A DNA stretch of 64,000 nucleotides, taken from contig JADCRB010000111.1 in the NCBI GenBank assembly GCA_021464245.1, forward strand, positions 62,001 through 126,000, read 5' to 3'. Numbering within the stretch: the first letter of the stretch is position 1; the number at the start of each line of letters is the position of its first letter. A program made the translations under genes and the position numbers. Of the stretch, positions 12,401 through 25,003 are shown one piece after another. The notes under the pieces were generated by a model, which was not told where the DNA came from, did no database searches, and saw nothing but the letters and a program-made list of their open reading frames with translations. This DNA is from Carallia brachiata (lineage: Eukaryota > Streptophyta > Magnoliopsida > Malpighiales > Rhizophoraceae).

Positions 12401-13751
12401 GCTGGAGTGTTAAAGTGTTGCTGCTGATCTGTTCTGCGTGCCTGTGAAGACTGATGATAAGTGTTCCTTGAAGATTGATGGCAATGTTCCCCAAAAGATT
12501 TAAGGGAATCTGCATCTGGAGAAAAATGGGAATTCACCTCTGGAGAAAGAGGGGAATCTTTTTGCTGTTTTCTATCCTGCTCAATGGAGTCAAGCTTATT
12601 CTGGGAAGGAAAACCATGGCGGCTACCAATCTTGTTGGTAACTGAAGATGTCCTCTCAGTAGGCAGCAACGTTTCACTCCTATGAGTTGCTTGCAGAATC
12701 TCATCAGCATTGCCATTCTTACTGAAGCATTTCTTACGTGGCTCAATGCCAGAGTTCTTCTTCTCACTCCTTTTCCTTGTGGGCAATGATGAACCATCAT
12801 TGACAGCTGCATCGTCTTTTCCAAACAGACCTTCTTGAAAAGAGAAGATGTTCTTCTGCTGTCTATGTCTGTAACTAGATGATGGAGGAGCCCTTTTTGG
12901 TTTCTCTAGCTGCATTTTGGTTGAAACTCTCTTTCGGGTCAAAGAACGAGTAAAAGGCCTCTTCATGGTATGAACAGGTCTTTCTGAATCGGTTTCTATG
13001 GTATCTGAATTATGCCTGACAGCTCCATTACCCTTTGATTAGGTACCTGTTCTGCCACTAATTGTTGGCAACTAGCTCCTGATACTGAGGATGGAAGGTT
13101 GACTCTTAGGTGAAGAAATGGTCCCCAGTATCTCCTGCAGTTTTAACCTCAAAGTTTCAGTCCTTCTGTCATCATTTTTGTCCTCTTTTGCTTCTTTATC
13201 CAGTACAAGAACTTCCTGTGGAGTTCCAAATGTAAATTCCTGTTCCTTCTGAGAGTTTTCCACCTTACCTCCCTTTCTTTTGTAAGTAAAACCAACAAAA
13301 TCCTTTTTCTTGCCATCCTCAGATTGTAAAATGAGGTTGGATTTGGAAAATAATGTACCGAGTGTGTTACTGAGACATCCTTGAGTCTGCCAAGCTTGTT
13401 CCCTCTCCCACTATTGGCTGGGAATTTTGAAGTTCTATGTGAACAAAAGCTAGTCTCGATATCTATGTTTTCTGTGTTGGGGGGTCTTGTATTAATCCAT
13501 TGGGAATTGACCTGCTCTGGAGTCTCATTTTGCATTCCTGTGTTGCCATCAATAACAGCTTCCCCCTTATATTTTCCTTCAACGGAATTTTCTTTCTTAG
13601 AATTTGTCCTTTCTGCATTTAGCACAACAGCCTCATTTTCCTTTGCGGCTTGAGATTTTCTGCGGGATGAGTCAACCAAAATTCCAATCGATATCTTTCT
13701 AGACTGGCTAGATGGGTGATAATCGCTGCCAAAACTTCGACAATCACTCAT
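9431..13751 (-). CDS. ASY3: ASY3, meiotic chromosome-axis protein (frame breaks present)
   Basis: Eight coding exons on the minus strand: 13751-12128, 12031-11893, 11368-11228, 11123-11060, 10978-10820, 10739-10681, 10171-10037, 9549-9431. The protein starts MSDCRSFGSDYHPSSQSRKI, the conserved ASY3 N-terminus. A long polar middle follows, then PTPERSNFTLYPTKRLRSHE in exon 3 and a C-terminal coiled coil (LFALAIEKFKKKLK, KRKRMETRFQ, EQEEQLRLINDKFKQDL, VEEAIEAKLTDAQRRI). The total of about 813 residues is close to the Arabidopsis length. Known role: ASY3 is an axis coiled-coil protein that works with the HORMA protein ASY1 in synapsis and crossover formation. All splice sites are intact, yet the frame must change near 13336, 13095, 13036, 12366 and 10882. 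Most are apparent one-base losses; that near 13095 is +1 or -2. No other stop interrupts. Since ASY3 is normally single-copy and needed for fertility, sequence error is plausible, but a dying copy cannot be excluded. Identity is firm. Confidence 0.87.
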
Positions 13752-13756
13752 TTGAT

Positions 13757-14932
13757 CCTGAAACATTATTTGACAAGCTAGCATACATTCATACGTCCAG
13801 ATTTCTCAATAATATAATAGCAACGAATTTCAGTTCCAATGCACTGCTATTTTCATCTAAATTCTGGACATCTTAGAATACTTTTTGCATTGTGCAGAAT
13901 TTGAATTGAAACTAAGCCAAGAACTCCAAAGAAAGAAATTGAAACATATATGTGCAATAGTTCCTGATTGCTTGATAGAAACATTCCAAACAAAGTCCAT
14001 CCATATTGAAGCACACGCAGTTGAAGATATCATATAAAACGAAACAAAAACCGTTCATCAGACAGAACTTCAAAAGCAAATGCTGTGGTAACAACCACTT
14101 TGGAACTAAAACCATTGAGCCATAAAAGCTATTGCAAATTGTAAGCATAACTAAAAGCTCTACTGCACAGCATAATCTAATCACAAACTCAAAATTATTA
14201 TGTCAGTTCTGACTCCTGGGGCATTCTTTTCAAAATAATTAGATAACAAGTCCCTTCAGGACTTGCATATTGTGGCTTCTGCCAGATTTCTGCACTCATT
14301 TCGCGGTTTCAGCAAAATCATAGAAATTGAGCCCCCCAGAAATCGAAAACCAAAAGATTAACCAAGTAAATTATATGGAAAAACAGTACAACCGTACAGC
14401 CATAAAACAAAAATGAATACGCTAACTATTCGTAGCATCATACGCTCAAACCAACCACATCCAATTTCTTGCTTAGAGCAGGAAAGCTTTTAACTATTTC
14501 TTTTCTTTTCTTTATCCAATTTATCCTCAGTAGGGTTAACAAGAGTACGAACTTTGATTTCTCTGCTTAGCTTCAAATTTTCTCGCCATCCAAACGAAAA
14601 ATAAATTAAATATAGAAAAAAGCATATAATAGATACAGCGTTGATGCAAGCCGATCCTTCGAAACCGTAAGAGATTTCCGTCAAATGTCAATAAAATAAT
14701 AACAAACCCTACCGATTACGTCATTCTTTTCTCAACCGACATCAATCTTTCAAACTCCGAACAAAGATCAGTAAAACCTTCAACTCGATAAAGTTCAAAC
14801 GCTTAGATCCTCAGAAAAAAAAAATCAAAATTCAGAATTCTCACTGAGCGCGCGGCAACCAAAAAAAAAAAAAACTAATGGAAACATATTCACGAACAAT
14901 CAACGAATTAAAACAGAAATTTTATTGAGGAG

Positions 14933-14964
<32 letters not shown>

Positions 14965-15250
14965 TCACTCGCCGGCTGTTTGGCGGTGATAATTGATGAG
15001 ATCGGAACTCAAGTTTAAGCGAATTTCCTTTGTTGTTGTTGTTGTTGTTGTTGCTTGCTGCTGTTGAGAGAGTAGCAGAGGAAGTAGCTAGCTAGTGAGT
15101 ATTGCAGTTGCAGAGAAACATCAAGCAAGCAACGGATGCGTGAGAGGACATTTGAATTTGATTTTTTGAATTTTGGAGAGTTTTGTGGGTTTGCAGAAAA
15201 TGAAGCGGGAAAGCGCAGAAAGTTTTTCGGCTCAATCTGAAACGGAAAGC
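13757..15250 (-). promoter_or_regulatory. ASY3 5' UTR intron and leader/promoter region
   Basis: TTTCAG directly before GATCAAATG places a splice acceptor a few bases upstream of the ASY3 start, so the leader is interrupted by an intron of probably more than 1 kb. The leader exon likely lies near 14930-15150, where a (GA)n run (about 14937-14964) and a (TTG)n run (about 15029-15052) occur, as is common in plant 5' UTRs. No other gene is visible here. Confidence 0.5.
14937..14964. repeat. (GA)n microsatellite in the ASY3 leader region
   Basis: About 14 GA units (CT on the ASY3 sense strand). A second short repeat, (TTG)n, follows at about 15029-15052. CT-rich leaders are frequent near plant transcription starts. 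Confidence 0.85.
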
Positions 15251-16089
15251 TAGCGCTAAATAGACCAGATTGCCCCTCGGTTCAAAATAACAGCACAGCA
15301 GATTTTTTTTTTTTTCCTCATGATATTCGGCGTCCCTAATTAAAAAAACAAATTCGAGGAATTGTTGTGTGTTATTATATGGACAAGTAAATTATTTATA
15401 GAATAAATAAATATATTAATCATCGTAAAATTTATTGCAGTACTATATAAAATTTAGATCAGTGGTGATTGAAAGGGTGTCGAGGACCCACAATGTTATG
15501 GACTAAGATGTACTTGCACAGGTGCACACAGCTAATACTTCGTCTGGGAGGAGAGAATTAGTACAAGGAGAAGGAATTAAGAGAGAAAGGGGGGACTTCT
15601 TTTGTTTGGGAATTGATATGTATAATTCTTCTAAGAAAACGTTAGAAGAATGCATTTTTATCTGTTAAGCAATAGAGTCTTGTTTATTAATATTTGTTTG
15701 TTCGCAATTGACTTGCATAGAATGTTTGTGATATGTTTGAGTGAATTTTATTGCACATCTTACTAATCTTTACTGTCTCAATATTTTTGATTAAATAATT
15801 CTAATCATTAACTGCTCAAGAACCAATTACTAGCAATCTAATAATTCGCCTGAAAAGAACTCTTCGTTATCAATAAAATAGAGTCAAATTAAGCATGAAT
15901 ATAATTTAGTTATCGTGAAGATAGGAATAGTTTTAACGATTGTGAAATGTGTGATAATTTAATTTATTTATTTGAATTAACTTTTTTTTTAATATTAATT
16001 TCAAACAAGAGAAGTGTCTCATTTCTATCTCAATTTAAGCTAATTTCAAGTCAAGACGAATTCCAAAAGCTCGTAATATATTATTATTT
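15251..16089. other. Intergenic DNA upstream of ASY3
   Basis: No gene or named element recognised. AT-rich, with no open frame of interest before the LINE fragment at 16090. Confidence 0.5.
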
Positions 16090-16262
16090 TGCATGCAAAA
16101 TTTATAAAACCATCCTTCCAAACGTCATTCCCATCTCACAATACATCCCAAAGCCAGTTTTACCCAAATTATCAAAGGTGCTACCATCCGTGTTTACTTT
16201 AACCCAAGCTATGAGTGCAGGATCCCAAGTAATCATGGTGGATCCAAAAAATTTTTTGGTAG
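16090..16262 (-). pseudogene. LINE-type RNase H (RVT_3) fragment
   Basis: The minus strand reads ...MITWDPALIAWVKVNTDGS...NLGKTGFGMYCE. WVKVNTDGS followed by G-rich residues is the signature of the RNase H-like domain found at the end of plant non-LTR retrotransposons and in related stray genes. Only about 55 codons are left and no reverse transcriptase sequence is near, so it is a relic. The same DNA read on the + strand gives a longer but meaningless open frame. Confidence 0.6.
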
Positions 16263-16930
16263 GGATAAAGTTCACAAGCATACACGAAAATATAAAAACA
16301 AATTAAAAAGATAATAGGAGGAAGACAAGAAGGGGCGAGGAGAAACGTTTGAATAAGAGATGAAAATGATAGAGTCAAATTCTACTTGGATTTTAGTTGG
16401 TTTTTTTCTTTTAATTTTAATCAATTTATGTTTTAGTTCAATTGGATCATTGTAAATTATCATGCTAATAACAAGCCCATTATGATGGTCGACAATCTCT
16501 ATTAAGATTAAAAAAAATAAAGCCCATTAATTTTTTGTCAGCCCAAGAATTTAGAGGCAAATTATTTTTATGTGGGGGCAAAAAAAATTGAAATGGACAA
16601 AATATAAAATTTAATAAAAAAATAAAAACAAAAATTAGCCATAACGATATATATTTTTCTTTTTTTTAGGGGGCATTTATCCCCACAACTCTCTAATTAC
16701 ATTTGTCCCTGCAAGCACTAAATTCAAAAATGGCGAAACAACGTCCCCTTGCAAGAAAATAAGAAACAAAATTTTGAATCGACACGAGTCAATTGAGAAT
16801 TTGCTGTTTTACATAGTTTTAATTTTTAAATACATAATAGTTATGCATTTCCATAGAAATAGTAAATGCGCAAGCAACTGTGAAAGCTTAATAAGAAATA
16901 TGTCAATAAAACATAAAGAAATAAGACTAA

Positions 16931-17170
16931 TAGTGTGTTTGAATTGCGAAATTTTGATGAGAAAGAAAGTGACGAGAAAGAAAATAATTTGAAAGAAGAT
17001 GTGAGAAAATGATAAGAAAGTAAAATTTTATATTTAGATTGTATGAGAGAATGATGAGAAAAAAAGTGTTTGATGAAATTACAAAAATCCTTACAAAAAT
17101 TGAATAATAAGTTAAAATTACAAAATACCCTTCAAACAGAAAAAATATCGAGGTTATTTTGGTCATTATG
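16931..17170. mobile_element. Tourist-like MITE family B, partial copy
   Basis: After TAA (16928-16930) the sequence TAGTGTGTTTGAATTGCGAAATTTTGATGAGAAAGAAAG resembles the left ends at 45204 and 54134. No matching right end was found before the next element at 17278, so the copy is probably truncated. The right limit given is approximate. Confidence 0.45.
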
Positions 17171-17277
17171 CTTCTTTTTTTTTATTTAACTTTTGCTGAT
17201 TGATTTGACGACATTAATGATTATTTTCTACCCAAATTCACCAATGGCCAACAATGGAAAAAAACCATTTTCTTAAG

Positions 17278-18479
17278 GGTCTGTTTGAAAACGCTGTCAA
17301 TTTTTTTTATTTTTTATTTTTTATTTTTCTGTTTTTACTGTTTGTTGAATTTTTGTTTTTATTATTATCAATTTTTGTTTTTTTTCTATAAGAATAAAAA
17401 AGTAAATAGAAAAATGATAGTGAGAGAAATGGTAAAAATAGTATGAATATAAAGAGAAAAATGGGAGAGAGATAGAGGGTAGAAAGAGAATGAGTAGAGA
17501 GAATGATAGAGAGAGAAAAATGAGAGAGAAAGAGAGTAAAAAGAGAATGAGTAGAGCGAATGACAGAAAGAGAAATGGTAGAGAAAGAATGAGTAAACAG
17601 AATAGTAGAGAGAGAAAAATGAGAGAGAGAGGGTAGAGAGAGAATGAGTAGAAAGACTGGTAAAACAAGAAAAGAGAGAGAGTATGGGTAGAGAGAGAAT
17701 GAGTAGAGAAAATAGTAGAGAGAGAAAAAGAGAGAGAGAGGGTAGAGAGAGAATGGTAGAGTAAGAAAAAGGAGAGAGAATATGAGTAGATAGAGAATGG
17801 TAGAGAGGAAAAAGAGAGAGAGAGAGAGTGCAGAGAGAGAATGAGTTGAGAGAATGGTAGAGTAAGAAAAGTGAGAGAGAACGGTAAAAAGAGAAAAATG
17901 AGAGAGAGATGGTAAACAAAGAATGAGTAGAGAGAATGGTTAATGGAGAAAAGGAGAGAGATAGTGGGTTGAAGGAGAATCAGTACAGAGAATGATAGAA
18001 AGAGAAAAAGGAGAGAGAGGGTAGAAAGAATGAGTAGAGAGAGAAAAAGGAGAGAGAGGATAGAGAGAGAATCGTAGAGATTAAAAAAGGGTAGAGAGAG
18101 AATGGTAGAGATAGAAAATGAGAGAGGGTAGAGAGAGAATGAGTACAGAGAGAAAGAGTAGAGAGAGAACAAATATAGAGGGATAGAGAGAGGATAAGTA
18201 AATAGAGATATGATAAAGAAATTAGATAGAGAGAGAAAAGATTGTGAGAAAAAGTATAAAAAAATGAAAAATAAAATAAGAAAGTTAGTTTTTATTATTT
18301 TTTCAATTTATTTTTTTATTTGAAAAACACTTTTAACTTTTTTTAAAAAATAAAAAATAAAATCAATATCAAACATATTTTCTATTTTTTTTGTGAAAAA
18401 TAAACGAAAAATAAGAAACAAAATCGTTACCAAACGAGATTTTTATATTTCGTTTCTAACACCATCCCCAAACAGAGCA
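17278..18479. mobile_element. Tourist-like (PIF/Harbinger) element carrying a purine satellite
   Basis: Left end GGGTCTGTTTGAAAACGCTGT, right end the inverse of TGCTCTGTTTGGGGATGGTGT, and TAA on both sides (17275-17277 and 18480-18482). This is the 3-bp duplication and end type of Tourist/PIF-Harbinger elements. No transposase is encoded. Between about 17400 and 18240 the interior is replaced by an array of GAGAGA/ATGAGTAGAGAGAATGGTAGAG-like units. Confidence 0.6.
17400..18240. repeat. Polypurine minisatellite (GAGAGAATGAGTAGAGA type)
   Basis: Roughly 840 bp in which the + strand is almost only A and G, with occasional T in the recurring words AATGAGTAGAGAGA and AATGGTAGAG. Units are irregular (about 20-60 bp). 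On the other strand this gives long frames of Ser/Leu/Phe repeats (17321-18172 and 17386-17919) that are composition artefacts and not genes. Confidence 0.85.
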
Positions 18480-18482
18480 TAA

Positions 18483-19322
18483 AAAAACCAAAATTAACTT
18501 CCTGTCATTGATTAATTAGAGCCGAATAATGCGTAAAACAGCAGTAAGAATCCAAGGCTGCGACATGACTGAGAAAAGATGACATTTGTCCCGTCCCGTG
18601 TTTTAAAAGCAATTAATTAAAAGAAAAATTTTGATATTTATATTTTGATAATTATATTTGGTATATACATTGTAACAGATTTATTTACTTTTATAATAAG
18701 ATCGATAAAATCTAGTAGAAAAAATTAACATATAATTTTTTGTTACAAAAATAATAAGCGCTATTACAAAAATAATTAAATTCGTTACAAAAAATATATT
18801 TTATATGTATATCATCTGTGTACGAAGGTATGTGTATAAAATTGAACTCTTAATTAAAACGTCCTATTCAGTTTTTTTTTTAAATTTAAAAAATAACGTA
18901 CAATTCTGAGTCAAAAAAACATAAGGATAGTTACTTTATAATTTTATAAAAAAAAATTATATTAATCATATTATATAGTAAATTTAGCCATTTAATAAAA
19001 GAATAAATTTTGAGATACTTAAAAAAATATATTAATTTTTTAAAAATTATGTGAGATCAAACATATTTTGGAGCGCTCGAACCTTCAGCCGAGCGGTCGC
19101 GTGGACAGTGCTTTTGTCATGAACTGTGCCGCTCGGCGGCTTTATTCAGTTTTTATTTAAGTGTGTTGGAATTTTAATTACTCTGTTATACCTTTTTACC
19201 TCCTTTTAACCATTTTATTATTAAAAAAAAAACCTTATTAAAGAGAAGATAATATATTTGCCAGTTGTTGCTGATTTGTGAACACGACATTAGGCTTGTA
19301 TCTATCCATCGGGGGACTCGCC
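18483..19322. other. PPOX upstream region
   Basis: AT-rich intergenic DNA with a short GC-rich patch at about 19070-19145 (GAGCGCTCGAACC...GCCGCTCGGCGGC). No gene. The last few hundred bases must hold the PPOX promoter, but I could not single out a convincing TATA box. Confidence 0.45.
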
Positions 19323-22300
19323 ATGACCTCCCTCGCCGACTTTTCTCTTCTCCGGCCGACGCCGTCGCTCACTCCGCCATTGTCCAACCCCAACACCAAA
19401 ATCGCCTTACGCAGGCAGTTGAAACTCCGGTGCTCGATTACGGAGAAGTCGACGACTATTTCTCCTTCCAAACTCGGCGACGAACCCCAATCCAACGGCG
19501 AACATTTCGCCACAGCGGACTGCGTTGTCGTCGGCGGTGGAATTACCGGCCTCTGCATCGCCCAGGCTCTCGCCACCAAGCACCGCGATGTTGCTCCCAA
19601 TGTCATAGTCACCGAGGCCAGAGACCGGGTCGGCGGCAACATCACGACCGTTGAAAGGGATGGCTATCTCTGGGAGGAGGGCCCCAACAGTTTCCAACCC
19701 TCCGATCCGATTCTCAACGTGGTGGTACGTTATCAGCTTACCTAGGGCCTTTTCTTGATTTTCTTTTATTTTTATTTTTATTAGTTTTTAGTTAGTTATG
19801 GTTGATCATGATGATGATGGTGATGATGATGATAATGATGATGATGTAGGTGGATAGTGGATTGAAAGATGATTTAGTTCTGGGGGATCCCAATGCGCCG
19901 CGTTTTGTGCAGTGGAATGGAAAATTGAGGCCTGTACCCTCCAAGCCAAATGATTTGCCATTCTTTGACTTGATGAGCATTGGTGGCAAACTCAGGGCTG
20001 GATTTGGTGCTCTCGGGCTGCGACCTCCGCCACCAGTGAGTCCTCCTTCACTCTGTTATAGTTGCTACATTTGTGGAGATGATTTGTACACTGTTGTTAT
20101 AGTCTAATTGCATGTGTAAATGTTGTAAGAGCACTCATCAACTCAGTGTTCTCATATTCGTAAGACTTTGACAAAGGTGACAGGGGCATGAAGAGACAGT
20201 TGAAGAGTTTGTTCGTCGTAACCTTGGCGACGAGGTTTTTGAGCGTTTGATCGAGCCATTTTGTTCAGGTTATGATCTTACTCAATTCTGGTAGCGTGTA
20301 TGCTATGTCTTTCGTTTTACCCTTGTTATTGTCCTTCATAAACTCTTATGATTAAGTATCTTTGCTGTGTCCAAGTTTGTTAGATATCGCCATGGTAAAA
20401 GTTAAAAATGTGTGGTAGGACATCATGAAGCATAATTGAATCTGGTGAATAGTCTTTTGATGATGCCATCTGAAATCCAACGGGCCATAAAATCAACATA
20501 AGTAGAGTTGATAAGTTGATAGCCTAGCAGCTGTTTATTGCCCTGCAAAATTGATGAATCCACCTTTGCATTTCTGTAATGAAATGGTTGCAAAGCTCAG
20601 AGTTTCCAAAGTACGGTTTGCTGGGCTTCAACAAAATGGGGTTGCAAGTCCTAATTTTTGTGTTTCACAGGTGTCTATGCTGGTGATCCTTCAAAACTGA
20701 GTATGAAAGCGGCATTTGGAAAAGTGTGGAAGCTGGAGCAAAATGGTGGTAGCATCATTGGTGGCTCTATCAAAATCATCCAGGAGAGAAATAAAAGTCC
20801 CAAGCCTCCTCGAGATCCGTAATAATATCATCTTCTATTCCGGCATATCTTATTAGCATTCATTTTCTACTTTATGTTCCATCTCTTACATTTGATTTTC
20901 TTCCAGGCGTCTACCAAAACCCAAGGGCCAAACAGTTGGCTCTTTTAGAAAGGGACTTGCCATGTTGCCTGAGGCAATTGCAACTAGGTAACCACTTCTA
21001 TTGGTTCCATGAATGAAAATCATATATTCTGCTTACAGAGTAATTTTATTTTTTATTGCAATAGATAAGGCCATTACTGCGATCTATTATCTGAATGCAG
21101 ATGTCATATTTCTAAAGAATTTTACGTCCTTATTGGTGGAGTTGATTTTGGCAGGTTAGGTAGCAATGTTAAATTATGCTGGAAGCTTTCCTGTATCAAT
21201 AAACTGGATAATGGTGGATATAGTTTGACATATGAAACACCAGATGGACCGGTTTCACTGCAGGCCAGATGTGTAGTTTTGACCGTTCCATCCTATATTG
21301 CCAGCAAGCTACTGCATCCTCTTTCTGTATGTTTCTTTCTCAACTGTCTGTTGATTTGGATCTTGTTTTAACTGCTTGGTCTAAAATGGAGTGTGGTTGG
21401 GCCCTTTACTCCCTAATGTCATGTCATGCGCATTCTTAGCGGTTGTGACTGGTACAAGCTATTGTTGTTCATGATGCAGTAAGCAATCTTGTTGGATTGA
21501 TCCATACAGGTTGCTCGAATTGAATGTGACTGCTAATAAATGTTGGTTGCATGGTGTGGACTTGTTCTGGACTATTTACACAGCAACAATGTCCTAGTTC
21601 TTTTATTATTGCATGTGTCCAGACATCTTTAAAACAGTGAATTATTTCCTGTTAACCTCATCTTCATGCATTTATATCCGTATTAATTTCAGTTACTATG
21701 GAAAGAATTTTTCTGCTCATTAATCCTATCATCTCATTTTCTGAGGGTTGGTAACTAGCATAAGCGTCTGGCCAATGGTCTCATTTCCTCAGAAGTAATT
21801 TGGATGAAACTCAAATTAAAGTTATAGTTTGAATTTCTTCAAAATATTCAACCAGAATGCCTGTAAGAAATGTTATTTATGGCGAGCTGGTTTTGTGCTG
21901 ACTAGTTGAGGCTATATTTGCTGTTGGCATGTGTATTTGTTTGTGTGAAGAAGTTTCAGAAAATGTTGTCATTTTACATCTATGCACTGTTATTAGGCTG
22001 CTGCTGCAGATGCATTATCCAAATTTTACTACCCCCCGGTTGCAGCTGTGTCCATTTCATATCCAAAAGAAGCAATTCAGACAGAATGCTTAATAGATGG
22101 TGAGCTAAAAGGATTTGGCCAGTTGCATCCTCGGAGCCAAGGGGTGGAAACTTTAGGTACTTATACTCTACTCCAGACTAGCTCGCATGTTGCTTCAGTT
22201 ATTGAAAGTCACATCCAAGAATGAAAAACAAGCTCTGGGAAGAAATATTGTTTCTCATTGCGCTTGCTGATCTATGGTGTTCTGTAGGGACTATCTATAG

Positions 22301-23113
22301 CAGCTCACTTTTTCCTAATCGAGCACCTAATGGAATGATTCTGCTTTTGAACTACATTGGAGGAGTTACCAACCCCGGAATATTATCCAAGGTAAGATGA
22401 TTTGTCCAAAATCTGTCTGCATGTCAAGGAAGAATGCAATTCAAGAGAAGTTTTCAAAGGAAAATGTAATGGGGGTGGCAATACATTGGTGACTGCATGC
22501 ATTGAGTTTGCCTGGGGTTTTCCATGCAGATTATGGTTTGAACAGCTAAGTTAAATGCGCTTTGTTGCATGACTTCAGGGTTTGACTTATTTTTATGTGT
22601 GGAACCCATTGTTTACTCGGTTCTAAAATTTTGAGTGGTGATTCCGTCAACTCTTGTTCAAGGATCCAACATTGTTATGACTATAACCAGATGAATAGCT
22701 TGTGTTTGCAGTTTAACAAGATGAGCAGCTTATTTTTTTCAGTTTACATTGTTGACAGTTAATGTGAAAATATTTGTTAATTTCTTTGTTATTGCTTTTA
22801 TTTTGCTTTTCAGACAGAGAGTGAACTTGTGGAAGCAGTTGACCGAGATTTAAGAAAGATGCTCATAAACCCTAGTGCAAAGGAGCCACTTGTACTGGGT
22901 GTGAGAGTCTGGCCACAGGCCATTCCCCAATTTTTGGTTGGTCATTTAGACGTCCTTGATGCTGCAAAAACGGCTCTCACGAATGCAGGCATGGAAGGGC
23001 TGATCCTTGGGGGCAACTACGTATCTGGTGTAGCTTTAGGGCGATGTGTAGAAGGAGCTTATGAGGTTGCATCTGAGGTGAAGAATTTCCTCTCCCAGTA
23101 TGCGTACAACTAG
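19323..23113 (+). CDS. PPOX1: Protoporphyrinogen oxidase, plastid form (PPOX1)
   Basis: Nine exons (19323-19724, 19850-20035, 20184-20268, 20671-20818, 20907-20987, 21155-21326, 21997-22156, 22288-22391, 22814-23113) join in frame to 545 residues, normal for plastid PPOX. The enzyme is FAD-dependent and oxidises protoporphyrinogen IX to protoporphyrin IX, the last step shared by heme and chlorophyll synthesis. The N-terminal ~60 residues are rich in Ser/Thr/Pro and suit a chloroplast transit peptide. The FAD-binding [14 protein letters not shown] follows, then [28 protein letters not shown], and the C-terminal [19 protein letters not shown] that completes the FAD site. The first ATG with the transit peptide is at 19323; an upstream extension has no ATG. 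All introns are GT-AG and no frame break was found. It lies divergently from ASY3, 5.6 kb away. Identification is firm. Confidence 0.95.
19806..19846. repeat. (GAT)n microsatellite in PPOX intron 1
   Basis: Interrupted GAT/ATG repeats fill the 3' half of the 125-bp first intron right up to the acceptor GTAG at 19849, where a polypyrimidine tract would be expected. Confidence 0.85.
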
Positions 23114-24440
23114 TATCAGATGCTGTGAGATTGGTAGTTTCCTTATGGTTTTTGAAGTTCTGTTGTTGAGCTGTATAAGCTATGCATATTGGGTAGCTTA
23201 TTTTGTTATTAGAGCTTACAACCTGTAGCGTTGATGCAGATGCAATAAGTTTTGTGCTGTCTTATGCCCGTAGCACTGTTGAAACTCATATTTTCCCCAC
23301 AATGCTGGGATGGCCGCTCTGACCCGGCAATCAGAATAGGATATATCTTGTGGCACAACCCGAGCCGGTGGCAGGCGAGCACCTTTGTATGTTTAAGTAA
23401 CTAAACCCACCTGGATCTGCGCCTCTTGAGCTATAATTAAGGGTTCAAACAAACCAAACGTTATGTGCCAATAAAAAATAAACAATAAAAAAGGATGAGA
23501 CCAAGTCAAGCCATGATTGGTCAGCTCGAAAATGTGGCTCGATAAGAATTTTTTTGAGCCAGTGCATTTGACATCTGTCTCTACCCGTCCTCTCCAACCC
23601 AATCAGCATGCCAGTCATTTTAGAGACTCGAGCTCGGTTTAATTAGATTTTTTTTGGGTTTAAGTTTGTTTAAACACAAGCCAAAATTTAAACCAAAAAA
23701 AGTATATATTCGGAAGAATTTTTGTAATGTAATTAATTAAAATTTTTTTGTAATTATGTAGGTTTATAATACAATGAAGAAGCTAATGATTTATTTTTTT
23801 TTTACTGTACTTGTAATTAATGTAATTGTCAATGAATTGCATTATAAAATTTTTTGTCAAAAAATTCTTCCGGACTTGTAATGGAGTCCAATTTAAACAA
23901 GGGTTGTACCCTGAGCGTAGCATCTGTTTGTTTGGTTCCTTTTAACAAAGAAATTGGCCTTTGAGGAGTGACCTCGGCTGAACGAATTCAGAGTTTTCTT
24001 GAGTTTTGAAAGACGTATTGACGGGATTGGGTCTAGTTTGCTTTGGTTATGGACTAGACTAGAAATTGACCCGGAAAGCTGGGGTGACCCAGTGACCCCA
24101 TCGGATCCTTCCTTTTTATTTATTTTTTTTAAATTTCCTTTTTCTGATAAAATAATTTTTGTGATTAAAGTTACATGAGATATTATTCTAACTTATATTT
24201 ACATGATTAATAACATTTCAATCATATTTAGTTTATTTTTATGTAATATAAAAGTGCCAACTAATTTTCAAAAAAATTGATCCATCAGCACATGTGACTG
24301 TCAACCTGTTGTTATTGGTGATCTTGTATGGGAAAAGCAATGGTCCGAGTTTTAAAATTATTCTTCAGTCTAGAACTTGGACAGTGCCGGTGAGTATGAG
24401 TTGAGGTTCTAATTCGGTGCCAATGAGTGGATGTGGAAAT
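23114..24440. other. PPOX 3' flank and intergenic DNA
   Basis: Contains the PPOX 3' UTR (to roughly 23270) and the small MITE at 23711-23872. No further gene is supported. Confidence 0.5.
23711..23872. mobile_element. Small MITE with CGGAAGAATTTTT ends, copy 2
   Basis: Starts CGGAAGAATTTTTGTAA and ends with the inverse TTGTCAAAAAATTCTTCCG. Homologous to 2371-2543 through AATTAATTAAAA, TTTATAATACAATGAA and CTTGTAATTAATG. No transposase, no clear target duplication. Confidence 0.6.
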
Positions 24441-25003
24441 CAAGGTTGTCAGAACTGAACCAATTATCAAACTGAAAAATTGAGAGGTTCAAGATTCAAC
24501 CGGTTCGACCGATAAAACTGTGGTTAAATCGGTATTTAATATTAAATATATAAAAATTAAATTTTTGTATAGTTTATATAATTATATAAAATGTTATATT
24601 ATATAAGAATGATAATAAATATTTAAAATAAAGTGTATTTTAAAAATTATATTAATATTTATATACATTAAAGATATTACAATTAGTATATTTAACAAAA
24701 TATAATTTATAAAAATTAATTAAAAAATAATATTTATAAATAGTGATTAAATATTAATTTTTAAATTTTAAAGATTAAATTAAAAATTTTAATCAATTGA
24801 GGACTAAATTAAAATTTTTAGTTAAAATTAGAATTTTAATTATAATTTAGATAAAGTTTTGGGTCAAATTATAATTTAAAATTTTTTGGTTTAAATTGAA
24901 CCGGTTCAAATTTCATTTTTAGACTTGAACCGGACCGAATATAAGATCGGTTCTCGATTTTTTCGGTTGAACTGATCGGTTCAGTCCAGTTCTTACTTCA
25001 TTA
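24441..25003. mobile_element. hAT-type MITE, family A, copy 2
   Basis: Inverted relative to copy 1. Left end CAAGGTTGTCAGAACTGAACC, right end the inverse of (T)AATGAAGTAAGAACTGGACTG. Flanks GTGGAAAT and GTGTAAAC agree at six of eight positions, consistent with an aged 8-bp duplication. The interior is a reverse-complement match to 6469-7112. Confidence 0.78.

Noticed and set aside
15947..16306. 119-codon plus-strand frame
   Set aside because: It is the antisense of the LINE RNase H fragment at 16090-16262.
17321..18172. 283-codon minus-strand open frame of Ser/Leu/Phe/Tyr repeats, and a second one at 17386-17919
   Set aside because: Produced by the purine-only satellite on the other strand; two frames of the same DNA are open and neither has domain, start context or splice evidence.
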